From Acetobacter sp. (lineage in GTDB: Bacteria > Pseudomonadota > Alphaproteobacteria > Acetobacterales > Acetobacteraceae), in the NCBI RefSeq assembly GCF_022483985.1, contig NZ_JAKVME010000001.1, positions 62,001 through 126,000 of the forward strand: 64,000 nucleotides of DNA. The letters are read 5' to 3'. Made by a program: the position numbers and the translations under genes. The notes under the pieces are model-generated. The model was not told the origin of the DNA, did no database searches, and saw nothing but the letters and a program-made list of their open reading frames with translations. Position 1 is the first letter of the stretch. Each line of letters opens with the position of its first letter. Positions 34,118 to 42,895 of this stretch are shown in pieces.

Positions 34118-36826
34118 TCACTCTTGCGTTAAAAGCGAGAGGGGCTGATACCGCCCCAGACATGAATGGTGCGCTCGGGTGTTTTCTGGCGCAATCCCGT
34201 TCCATATGTAGGGCGCTGCCAGCAAACCGGAAGAAAAGGTTGTTGGGTCTAAGGACGGGTCCATTGAAGGGTATAGTGTGTTTGCTGCGGTATTGCGGAT
34301 CTGTAGACTAATTTCAAAATCCTGATTTGAAGGAGGGAGAAGAAATGAAGCCGTATGTTCGATGCTTTTCCCGATCAGGGTTCCATTGACGAAGCATTTC
34401 ACTGTGCCGGCAATTTTTGGCAAGACCAGATAGAGGTCGTGCTTGGAGGGGCTGTTGGAATTGGAGAGGTGCAGAGTATAGATGCCTACACCGGAAAATC
34501 GCTCAAACCCTTGTTGTTCCCAGCCACAGTCAACGGCGATAGACAATGGAAGGCAGTCTTGACCGGGTTGAAAGAGCCAGCCTGTTTCGAGCATCTCCTT
34601 ATAACAAGTCGTGAGGCATGGTTCGTCCCGAACAGGGAAACAGCGGGATTCTGTTGCTGTGACAGATAGCTCGAAGGTTGAAACCTGGCGTGGCATCAGG
34701 GGGAAGGTGAATGTCGTATTTGCGGGGATAAAAACCGGTGACATCGCCACCGCAGTATCGCATCGCCATTCTTGAAGAGTCCGGGCCTGTGGTGCCGGAG
34801 CAAGTCTGGCGGTCCTTTCCAGATCGGAGTCATTGAAGACTGCCACGCGGAACAGGGATGGGCTCAATCTTTGTAACGCGATCCTTTGAGGCTGATCTTC
34901 GATTAACAGGAGAGGTGGAAGAAAGGCCGCGTCAATAAAGGGAACAATTTCCGAGGGTGTGATAGCTGGGCCTTCAAGGCGTAGGGTTCTGTCATTTCGG
35001 GAGGTTGTTACGGGACTGCCTGATCTGAGCAGACGCCCTCCTGTGCGGGAGAATTCTTCAAAGGTCGAGAGGGTTTGATGATCATGGACGACGGTGACGT
35101 CAGGCAGAATGAGCGTGTCAAACTGGCCGGAAGCCAGATGTAGAAAACCGTCACGGACGGTTGCCTTACTGATCTGTTTTTCGTCAATAATGGTGTATCC
35201 GACGCCTGCATTCATCAATGCCTCGGCCCAGAAGCCAAAATGAGCGGCGCAGTCAGGCATACTGCCGGCTTCCCTGAGGTCCTCCAGAGGATAGAACAGG
35301 GCTACGGATCGTACCGGCGTGCCGTCTTCCAGAAAAGCCGAGAGGCGTGCCATCTCTATCAGAGTATCTGGTGCATCGTCCCACCAGGGCTGAAGGTTGA
35401 AGCCGGGAGCGAAGTCAAAACGGGGGTCGGACTGATGAGCGGAATTCGGATGAAGCGCGTCTGGCAGGAAAATGGCATGAAGCAGAACGCGGCGTGCGCC
35501 CTGAAGGATATGACGGATCATCTGGGCGCGTAGCCGAGAGAGCGAAAGGTCCCATTGTCCGTGCAGTGACGGTCGACCCGCTTCCCGACCGGTAGAATAC
35601 TGTTCGACCGTGCAACGTGTTCGGCCATGCGCTCGGGCGAGGGAGTCTCCCAATATGGCGGAGAGCTGGGTACGATAGTCAGCAGCATCCGTGACGGTCT
35701 GGGTCTTGAACGTGTCGAGATCAAAATAGTCCACGCCCGGAGCAACGCGCACATCAATGCCGCCCAGCCCTCCAAGCAGATTCCAGCCACCGACATGGGG
35801 CAGCAGTTCATGGCCGGTAAGACCAATGTCGTGCGCGTCGCACCACCGTCTTAGGGTGCCGAAAAAGGCATGATGCATTTGCCGGGCGTAGGTTTCAAAC
35901 AGATACGCCCGGTGGGATGCCGCCTGTGGGATCGTGCCATAAATCGCGTCCAAAAGAACGGTACCGCTGATTCCAGCGTCAATCAGGCTGTCGTCCCAGA
36001 GGAGGGAAGTGTGGATTGCGTCGGGGCTGGGGCCGGAGTTCTGGCCGTTCCATGTGTAGAAACCGGCATAGGGATGGTCGAAAAAAAACGCCTCGGCTTG
36101 GGGAAAAGCCTCTCGTAGAGGCGTGTAAACGCGGTCAGAAAAACGTTCGGCCGTTTCCGGTAGAAGGTAATTGACCAGCCGGGAGGTCAGGCATGTTGCC
36201 GCTACGAAAAGGGCAATGGGGGTTTCGTCCGCGAGATCCGGGGCAGAGATCTGTACGGTGCAACCGCTTTCGTTTGTTTCTAGAAATCTGATCTGGGAAG
36301 ATTGAAGAAGTGTCCGGGACGGTATGACGCCAGCAGCTACGATCTGCCACAAGCCCCATTGGGCCTTGCCACCATCATGTGTCCAGTGTTTCCCGGCAGG
36401 CCCGAGGAAATCCAGAAACGTGGCGTCGATACCGGAAATCTGGAGTGTAGCCTCTCCGTTTTTAAGAACACCGGACACCCAGAAAAGGTGACGTTCACGG
36501 AGATGATCCGCGCCCTGCACAGTGAGACCGCCTCCATGCCCCGACATCCAGCCATATTCATCGTAGATTTCGATGGCTAGCCCGTATTCCTCTGCCAGGT
36601 CGGAGACGAGACGGCACAGGGCCAGATAGTCCGGAGAAAGATAGTCGGACAGTGGCATGGCAAGTCGTGCTTGCACGAGAATACAGCCCAGCCCAGCGCG
36701 TTTCATATCCGCGATGGCCTCGCGGCACATTTCGGGCGTGGGCAGATGATGCCAGAACCAGAAGGCCGCAGTTCGGAAGCGGTTTTCTGGTGTCTGGAAC
36801 CAGGTGGGCAATGCTGTGGTGTTCAT
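34118..36826 (-). CDS. GH106-like glycoside hydrolase (probable alpha-L-rhamnosidase)
   Basis: 902-aa predicted glycosidase without obvious signal peptide. The N-terminal barrel starts RTAAFWFWHHLPTPEMCREAIADMKRAGLGCILVQ and EYGLAIEIYDEYGWMSGHGGG, matching the GH106/PF17132-type layout, with HDIGLTGHELLPHVGGWNLL near residue 340. The C-terminal part (GWLFQPGQDCLPLSIAVDCGWEQQGFERFSGVGIYTLHL) is a galactose-binding-like beta-sandwich. Its ATG overlaps the stop of the GH63-like gene (ATGA). Rhamnosidase activity is inferred from family likeness only. Confidence 0.6.
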   Translation of the reverse strand: MNTTALPTWFQTPENRFRTAAFWFWHHLPTPEMCREAIADMKRAGLGCILVQARLAMPLSDYLSPDYLALCRLVSDLAEEYGLAIEIYDEYGWMSGHGGGLTVQGADHLRERHLFWVSGVLKNGEATLQISGIDATFLDFLGPAGKHWTHDGGKAQWGLWQIVAAGVIPSRTLLQSSQIRFLETNESGCTVQISAPDLADETPIALFVAATCLTSRLVNYLLPETAERFSDRVYTPLREAFPQAEAFFFDHPYAGFYTWNGQNSGPSPDAIHTSLLWDDSLIDAGISGTVLLDAIYGTIPQAASHRAYLFETYARQMHHAFFGTLRRWCDAHDIGLTGHELLPHVGGWNLLGGLGGIDVRVAPGVDYFDLDTFKTQTVTDAADYRTQLSAILGDSLARAHGRTRCTVEQYSTGREAGRPSLHGQWDLSLSRLRAQMIRHILQGARRVLLHAIFLPDALHPNSAHQSDPRFDFAPGFNLQPWWDDAPDTLIEMARLSAFLEDGTPVRSVALFYPLEDLREAGSMPDCAAHFGFWAEALMNAGVGYTIIDEKQISKATVRDGFLHLASGQFDTLILPDVTVVHDHQTLSTFEEFSRTGGRLLRSGSPVTTSRNDRTLRLEGPAITPSEIVPFIDAAFLPPLLLIEDQPQRIALQRLSPSLFRVAVFNDSDLERTARLAPAPQARTLQEWRCDTAVAMSPVFIPANTTFTFPLMPRQVSTFELSVTATESRCFPVRDEPCLTTCYKEMLETGWLFQPGQDCLPLSIAVDCGWEQQGFERFSGVGIYTLHLSNSNSPSKHDLYLVLPKIAGTVKCFVNGTLIGKSIEHTASFLLPPSNQDFEISLQIRNTAANTLYPSMDPSLDPTTFSSGLLAAPYIWNGIAPENTRAHHSCLGRYQPLSLLTQE

Positions 36827-39048
36827 GCTGTGGGCAGTGGAGCGAGGTAAAGATCGAGGCGTTGCCCAGAACGAATACCGGACAGGTCTATGTCCGGGCT
36901 CTGTAAGGTGGGGAGGGGCCTGCCATCGAGACGGCTTTCCACGATCCGTGAGGCGTAGGTCGGACCGGGTGTCAGGATGCCCTGCTGGCCTTCAGCAGCG
37001 TGGATATGGCAACTCAGCAGGCCCTCGCTTATCGTGAGTGCTGTCAGGCGGCCTGTTCCTGTCCAGGAGAGGATATTTTCCTGTCCACGGCACAGGGTCA
37101 TACGACCATCCGTAGCTGTCACGACGACTTGTCCAAGGGGGGTGTGGATCGGGCCAAGTGTGACGTCCTGACCTGTATTGTGCAGTTCCCAGCCTGCCCA
37201 GGGATTGATGTCCATGACGTCCGCAACGCCCAGCATCGGCAGCATCGCGCCCCAGGAATAGAACAGGTCAGTATCCGGCTGGTCGTTGGCTTCACCCGTT
37301 GTCGCCGAGTAATTTTCGGCTGCGATCCTGCGGTCGAGCCATGATTGGTTGAACAGCGCCATGCTGCGTTCAGCAAGCAGGGAGGCTTCAGCTACAAAAC
37401 CGTAACGTCGCAATCCGTGCCATACAAAATAATTCACATTGGGCCAGATGCGACCGCGCCAGTAGACGTTATCTGTAAAGGCGGGGTCATCCCGGCTGAC
37501 ATTCGGGATCATATACGGGCCGTCGAAACGAACCGGATCAGAAAAATGCCCGAGCAGGGATTGTGCCTGTTCAGGCGTGGCGGCACCACAGATCAGCGGG
37601 AAAAAGCTTGTCGGGCCAAGACTGCGTACGAACCCGCCATCGCGCTGGCGATTGGCAAAGATACTGCGTTCATGATCCCACAGATGCTCCCGGATCTTGC
37701 TTCGGGTGTCGTCCGCCATTGCATTGAAGGTCTGTGCGTCTTCTGCAAGCCCCAGTTCCCGCGCAATATGCGCCAAACATTCGGCATCAAGCGCCAAAGA
37801 ACAGTTCAGCCCGACATCGAGCAGTGAGAGTGTGCGCGTTTCCGGGTCGTAGAGAGCTTCGTCATGGGTTGGGGAATTATCCATACCCGTCTCGTTGCGG
37901 GCTCCGAAGTGAGTGCCCTTATACAAAGCTTCTCCGACATCGGATGTTCCGCATGAGACAAGTCCCATGCCATCCGGGTCACGCTCGCGACGCCACCAGA
38001 AGTGGTTGCGGCACAAAGCCTCATAATGGCATTCAAGAAATGATTTTTCGCGATGACGCAGATAGATCATCCACGTCATGAACGCGCCATTCGGAGCCTG
38101 AGTGCGGTCTACCCATGTGTCGTTCGATGTGGCAAGGCAGGCAAAATTGCCCTGAGGCGTTGCGTTTGCTGTCGCCACGGCCATGTTCTCGCGCGCGGCC
38201 TGTCCATCAAGAAGAGCGGTCATCAGCGCGGAGTACGTCTGATCGTTGTACCAGACCGCGAATGTTCCCAGATTCCAGATCCGGCTGAAAGTGGTATACG
38301 GGCGACGATTGATGCCGTCATACAGGGTGTTCCAGGCCATGACATCCCGGACGGCATCCAGAGCCCCGGCGTGACGTCCGGTCTGAGTTGGAAGCACAGG
38401 CGCTTTCTCAGGAGTGCGCTCAAGTGCCGCTCGTGCTTTCTCGACAGCCAACGCTTCACTGTCGGCGACGGCTGCGGCGAAGCGTCCTGTGCGCATCATT
38501 TCCAGATTGAACCGCAATGCGATGACGGGGGCGGATGCGCCTCTGCTGGCTTTATGAAAATAGCCGTTATCGTCGAAATCTTTTGCTACAGCCTCAAGCG
38601 TCTCATGAGCTGTAACCTGAACAGGGGCGATATCCCCCATCAGGGCCACGTACCGATAGCCGACCTGAATGACGGCAGCGCTCCCGTTATAGGTTACGGT
38701 GGCGCCGCACTCGGCAGAGAGGCAGAGTGTCAGCCAGTAACGCAGCCCCCATTCCGCGAGGACCTTTCCGTCCCATGTGCCGCGCAGGCAGTAAGGATCG
38801 TCCTTCTCATAGCGGAATGTAATGTCTGTTCCGTCATGCCGGGTTACAAACTCCACCAACCGTCCGTCGATGTCATGAGTGCCTAGCAGCAGATCCTTGC
38901 CCGGCGCGAGTAGTGTCGCGCGGCGCTGGCTGGTGGAATAAAGCAGAGGCGTTACATGAACGCCAAGTGGCAGGAACGTCATTGCTGCCGGGCGGTCGGA
39001 CCAGGTGTTCCATGCGCGGGCCGGGGGCACTGTGCTCTCAACAATCAT
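36823..39048 (-). CDS. GH63-like (alpha/alpha)6-barrel glycosidase
   Basis: 741-aa protein with a beta-rich N-terminal domain and an (alpha/alpha)6 catalytic barrel of the MGH1/GH63 type. Key blocks: ARNETGMDNSPTHDEALYD (probable catalytic acid region), VDFVGLNCSLALDAE-like, LWDHERSIFANRQRDGGF, GPYMIPNVSRDDPAFTDNVYWRGRIWPNVNYFVWHGLRRYG and AAENYSATTGEANDQPDTDLFYSWGAMLPMLG. Family members remove alpha-linked glucosyl or mannosyl units. No signal peptide, so cytoplasmic. Both its start and its end overlap neighbouring genes (ATGA), so it is translated with GH3 and the GH106-like enzyme. Confidence 0.7.
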   Translation of the reverse strand: MIVESTVPPARAWNTWSDRPAAMTFLPLGVHVTPLLYSTSQRRATLLAPGKDLLLGTHDIDGRLVEFVTRHDGTDITFRYEKDDPYCLRGTWDGKVLAEWGLRYWLTLCLSAECGATVTYNGSAAVIQVGYRYVALMGDIAPVQVTAHETLEAVAKDFDDNGYFHKASRGASAPVIALRFNLEMMRTGRFAAAVADSEALAVEKARAALERTPEKAPVLPTQTGRHAGALDAVRDVMAWNTLYDGINRRPYTTFSRIWNLGTFAVWYNDQTYSALMTALLDGQAARENMAVATANATPQGNFACLATSNDTWVDRTQAPNGAFMTWMIYLRHREKSFLECHYEALCRNHFWWRRERDPDGMGLVSCGTSDVGEALYKGTHFGARNETGMDNSPTHDEALYDPETRTLSLLDVGLNCSLALDAECLAHIARELGLAEDAQTFNAMADDTRSKIREHLWDHERSIFANRQRDGGFVRSLGPTSFFPLICGAATPEQAQSLLGHFSDPVRFDGPYMIPNVSRDDPAFTDNVYWRGRIWPNVNYFVWHGLRRYGFVAEASLLAERSMALFNQSWLDRRIAAENYSATTGEANDQPDTDLFYSWGAMLPMLGVADVMDINPWAGWELHNTGQDVTLGPIHTPLGQVVVTATDGRMTLCRGQENILSWTGTGRLTALTISEGLLSCHIHAAEGQQGILTPGPTYASRIVESRLDGRPLPTLQSPDIDLSGIRSGQRLDLYLAPLPTA

Positions 39049-41450
39049 GACGGATCCAGTGCGTTAAGATGTCCGGGAGGATTTGCGCCACTCCGTGTGT
39101 TGGCGTCGTTCAGAATGTGCGATAGGCGCGTTTCGTCCAGTTCTGGACCGAACGACCAGCACAGCGTGTCGTAAATGCCGAGGAAGGAGCGGGAGCAGGG
39201 AGCGAGCCGCGTTTCAGTTTCGGCGATGGTTTGTCCTGTCACCTCGGCAAGCCATGCGACCAGATTTTCCTGCACGCCGGGGACCTCCAGCGCCTGTCCG
39301 GGTGGGGTATGCAGGTCGAGCCATCGCGCCGGTCTGGCATCGCCCGTGACATGCAGCGGAGCCGACAGGCGGATGTCACGGGATGAGGCCCCGATTTCGA
39401 CACTGACCGTTCCGGTCGGCACGGTCCAGTCCTCACGCACGGTATCGAAATAGGCGAGGTCGCGGCGGTCCAGTGTCATGTTCACGACACGGCTCTCTCC
39501 CGGTTCCAGATAAACCGTCGCAAACCCTTTTAGCGCCCGAAGAGGGTGATGGGGGAGGGCCCGGTTGAGCGGGTCTGGCGCTCGACCGAGATACAGCTGA
39601 CACACCTCCCACCCTGCGCGGACGCCAGTGTTGGAGAGTGTGAACCGGACGGCAACACCGTCTACTCCCTCTGCAAGCTCCAGAGTGTCATAAGTGAAGG
39701 AGGTGTAGGACAACCCGTGGCCGAACGGGAAAAGAGGCTGTATCCGACGAATATCGAAAAAACGATATCCGACGAAAATGCCTTCCCGGTACAGGTGCGT
39801 CCCCTGTTCGCCGGGATATCCCAGAAAGGCAGGGCAGTCTTCCACCCGCACAGGCCATGTGACGGATGTTTTGCCGGAAGGGTTGGTGTGCCCGAACAGG
39901 AGATCGGCAACGGCCTGCCCAAATCCGGCGCCTGCATAGCCTGCCGAGAGGATGGCCTGCACGTTATCGGCCCATGGCAGTACGACTGCGTCCGGATGCG
40001 TCAGAACCACCACAACCCTGTCATGGATTGTCGTCAGTTCGGCAATCAGGCGATCATGCGCCGGACAAAGATTCAGATCGGGCCGGTCGGCATTTTCGCC
40101 GCTGATGCAGGGTGGCGTGGAAGCGAACACGATAACGGTTTCAGCCGTGCGCGCAGCGGCAAGGGCGCTGTCCTGACGTTGTGTGTCATGGTCGCCATTC
40201 GCGCTCCAGCCGGGTTCCCAAAGAATGGATACGCCTTCAGGTGCGGTTGCTCGCAGACAGTCCAGCGGGATATCGCATCGGATGGGTCGCACGGCGGCGC
40301 TGCCCGCTCCCTGAATCTCAGGCGAAACCGCGCCTGTGCCAATGATCAGCAGCCGTTTGCCGGATTGGGGGGCAAGAGGCAGGATGTCGTTCTGGTTGCT
40401 TAGCAGAATGCAGGCCCGGGAGGCGGCTTTACGGGCAAGATCGTGATGGGCCGCGAAATCCGGGCGTGAGACGGGCAGTCTGCGCTGGGCGTCCCCAATC
40501 CGCAGAGTGAGTGCGGCGATATGGGTGCAGGCTTCATCCAGCGCTGCGACCGGCACGTTCCCGCTTGAAACGGCGTTTTCAAGCCGTCTCAGGCGGGCGG
40601 CATTGAACGGCATGTCCAGATCGTTCCCGGCCGTTACTGCCGCGGGGAGGTCCTGAATGCCATGCCAGTCGGACATGATTGTCCCGTCATAGTGCCAGCG
40701 CTTTCGCAGAACACCACGCAGGAGCCAGGGGTTTTGTGATGTCTGTATCCCGTTGAGCCGGTTGTAGGACGTCATGACCGTCCATGGATTGCTTCTGGCG
40801 ATCGCTCTTTCGAATCCCAGAAGATACAGCTCATGAAGTGCGCGAGGCTCGACAATGGAATCCATGCTGATGCGTTCAACTTCCGAATTGTTGCACGCAA
40901 AATGCTTGAGTGACGCCCCTACGCCATGCTCCTGAAGACCACGGATAACGGCCGCCGCCATCTCTCCTGTCAGGATCGGGTCTTCGCTGAAATATTCGAA
41001 CCCCCGACCCGCCAGCGGTGAGCGCCGCAGGTTGATCCCCGGCCCGAGCAGAATCTGTGCGCCTGCGGCACGGCATTCGATTGCCAGCGCCGTCCCGATT
41101 TCATAGGCCAGCGCGATGTCCCAACTGTTGCCCAGAACCGAAAGCGCGGGAAAGCAGGTCGCCGGCACGCTCTTGCCAAGAAGGACGTTGTCGTCCCGGT
41201 TTTCCGGATCGTCTGTTGTCTCAACGGCATCAAGAAATGCCCCGAGATCGGCATTCTGGGCGTTCTGGGAAATCTGGTCTGGCACGACACGTAGACCGTT
41301 GGAGCCATCGACCATCAGCAGGGATGGTAGTCCCTGTCGGGGCACGCCCGTTGTGCGCCACAGGCCGTTGCCGCAGATCAGGTCGAGCTTTTCTGTGAGC
41401 GTCATCTGCGTGACGATCGCGGCCGCTTCGTTCTGGAATGCGTGCGTCAT
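39045..41450 (-). CDS. GH3 beta-glucosidase
   Basis: About 801-aa family 3 glycoside hydrolase. The TIM barrel has LLMVDGSNGLRV, LLGPGINLRRSPLAGRGFEYFSEDP, GASLKHFACNNSEVERISMDS and GTIMSDWHGIQDL, where the Asp of SDW is the expected nucleophile. The alpha/beta sandwich (LLIIGTGAVSPEIQGAGSAAVRP) and C-terminal FnIII-like domain (YLEPGESRVVNMTLDRRDLAYFD) complete the standard bacterial architecture. ATG at 41450 starts one base after the sugar-permease stop. No secretion signal: likely hydrolyses imported beta-glucosides. Confidence 0.88.
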   Translation of the reverse strand: MTHAFQNEAAAIVTQMTLTEKLDLICGNGLWRTTGVPRQGLPSLLMVDGSNGLRVVPDQISQNAQNADLGAFLDAVETTDDPENRDDNVLLGKSVPATCFPALSVLGNSWDIALAYEIGTALAIECRAAGAQILLGPGINLRRSPLAGRGFEYFSEDPILTGEMAAAVIRGLQEHGVGASLKHFACNNSEVERISMDSIVEPRALHELYLLGFERAIARSNPWTVMTSYNRLNGIQTSQNPWLLRGVLRKRWHYDGTIMSDWHGIQDLPAAVTAGNDLDMPFNAARLRRLENAVSSGNVPVAALDEACTHIAALTLRIGDAQRRLPVSRPDFAAHHDLARKAASRACILLSNQNDILPLAPQSGKRLLIIGTGAVSPEIQGAGSAAVRPIRCDIPLDCLRATAPEGVSILWEPGWSANGDHDTQRQDSALAAARTAETVIVFASTPPCISGENADRPDLNLCPAHDRLIAELTTIHDRVVVVLTHPDAVVLPWADNVQAILSAGYAGAGFGQAVADLLFGHTNPSGKTSVTWPVRVEDCPAFLGYPGEQGTHLYREGIFVGYRFFDIRRIQPLFPFGHGLSYTSFTYDTLELAEGVDGVAVRFTLSNTGVRAGWEVCQLYLGRAPDPLNRALPHHPLRALKGFATVYLEPGESRVVNMTLDRRDLAYFDTVREDWTVPTGTVSVEIGASSRDIRLSAPLHVTGDARPARWLDLHTPPGQALEVPGVQENLVAWLAEVTGQTIAETETRLAPCSRSFLGIYDTLCWSFGPELDETRLSHILNDANTRSGANPPGHLNALDPS

Positions 41451-41451
41451 G

Positions 41452-42846
41452 TCAGATGCTCTGTGGCTCAACGGGTGTCTCCGGCTGGAGGGTGCGCGTC
41501 ATCTCGGCTTCGGAGGGATAGAGCAGGATGATCAGGATCGAGAGCAGGGCGACACAGGCAGGCACTCCCAGAAAGCCGAATGTGATGAAGGCGCGGGCAG
41601 TGTGTGTCTGAGTGGCGGCATGAGGCACATAGCCACCCCACCCCAGTATCGCAGCGGAGAGTGAGCCGCCGATGGCCCAGGCAACCTTTCCTGCGAAGCT
41701 GTTTACGGAATAGGCCATGCCGGACGCCGTCACACCTGTCACGGCCGTACCGTAGTCGATGGAATCCGCGACCATGGCGTAGAAAACAGGCAGGGTCATG
41801 CCTTGGAAAAAACAGATTAGACCGAAGACCGTTACAAGATAGAAAGCATCATTCGGTCCAAACGCAAACAGCGCCAGACCAATGGCCGACAGGATGTAGG
41901 GCAGGACGATCGTCAGTTTCTGTCCGACGCGACCAGCCAGCCAGGGAGAGCAAACTACTCCCAGAACTTTGCTGGCACCCATCATTGAGATGAGCAGTCC
42001 CCCGAAATACTGCGGACGATGCAGGACTTCCGTCGCATAATAGAGTGACAGGCCATAGAACGCCGTCAGATTGATATAGAACAGGCTCAGTACGATTGTG
42101 ACAATCACCCATGCCCGGTTGCGGAAGAGGGAGCCGAGCAGGACCTGAACGGGGCTGTCATTCGCTTCCAGATCATAGCGCTCTCGGCAAGTGAAGACGG
42201 GAATGAGCGCCAGCCCTCCGCCCAAGGCCCCCGCAACGGCCATCGCCAGCGGATATCCCAGTTTCTCGTTACCTCCGCCGAACAGGTGCACCATTGGCAG
42301 GATGGACGAGCCAACAAGAAACGTCGCAAGCGTTGCGCCCATCATGCGGAAAGTGGACAGGGAAAGACGGTCCTCCCGGTTGCGTGTCATGACATTGGGT
42401 AGGAGCCCGTAAGGCACGATGACGAGCGAGAAGAGCACGCCCATCACGAGATACGTGGCATAAGCCCAGGCGAGGCGTCCGCCTGATCCAAGCGGCAGGG
42501 GCAGGAAGCAGCAGAATGTCAGGAGGCCGAGCGGTAGTGAAAACCATTTCAGGTAGGGTCGGACACGCCCTCCGAACAGGATACGATGGTCGATCAGATA
42601 TCCGATGACTGGGTCCACTACGCTATCAACCACGCGTGCCAGCAGCATCAGCAGGGCGACGGAGGTGGCTGAAATGCCGTAAACATTGGTGTAATAGTAG
42701 ATAAGATAGGCCCCGGTAATTCCGAATAGGGCATTGCCTGCCAGATCGCCGAAGCCGAAGCTCATCCGCTCCCACAGGGCAGGGCGCTGGTCGTTCATCG
42801 TGCCGTTCATGCAGCCATCCGGTTGGGGGCGTGGCTGCCTTTCCAT
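41452..42846 (-). CDS. GPH-family (MelB-like) sugar:cation symporter
   Basis: Up to 464 aa, 12 predicted membrane helices. RMSFGFGDLAGNALFGITGAYLIYYYTNVYGI and LLMLLARVVDSVVDPVIGYLIDHRILFGGRVRPYLKW (TM2-3 loop with the DxxxGxxxD motif) are typical of the glycoside-pentoside-hexuronide family, which imports di- and oligosaccharides. The first 12-16 residues are probably not translated: ATGs at 42810 and 42798 are alternatives, none with a clear ribosome site. It sits between the TonB receptor (49 bp) and the GH3 gene (overlap), i.e. the inner-membrane step of the pathway. Confidence 0.87.
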   Translation of the reverse strand: MERQPRPQPDGCMNGTMNDQRPALWERMSFGFGDLAGNALFGITGAYLIYYYTNVYGISATSVALLMLLARVVDSVVDPVIGYLIDHRILFGGRVRPYLKWFSLPLGLLTFCCFLPLPLGSGGRLAWAYATYLVMGVLFSLVIVPYGLLPNVMTRNREDRLSLSTFRMMGATLATFLVGSSILPMVHLFGGGNEKLGYPLAMAVAGALGGGLALIPVFTCRERYDLEANDSPVQVLLGSLFRNRAWVIVTIVLSLFYINLTAFYGLSLYYATEVLHRPQYFGGLLISMMGASKVLGVVCSPWLAGRVGQKLTIVLPYILSAIGLALFAFGPNDAFYLVTVFGLICFFQGMTLPVFYAMVADSIDYGTAVTGVTASGMAYSVNSFAGKVAWAIGGSLSAAILGWGGYVPHAATQTHTARAFITFGFLGVPACVALLSILIILLYPSEAEMTRTLQPETPVEPQSI

Positions 42847-42895
42847 CGTTCCGGAAAGGCAGCTTCGGGGAATGTCCGATCCGGACAGGATAACA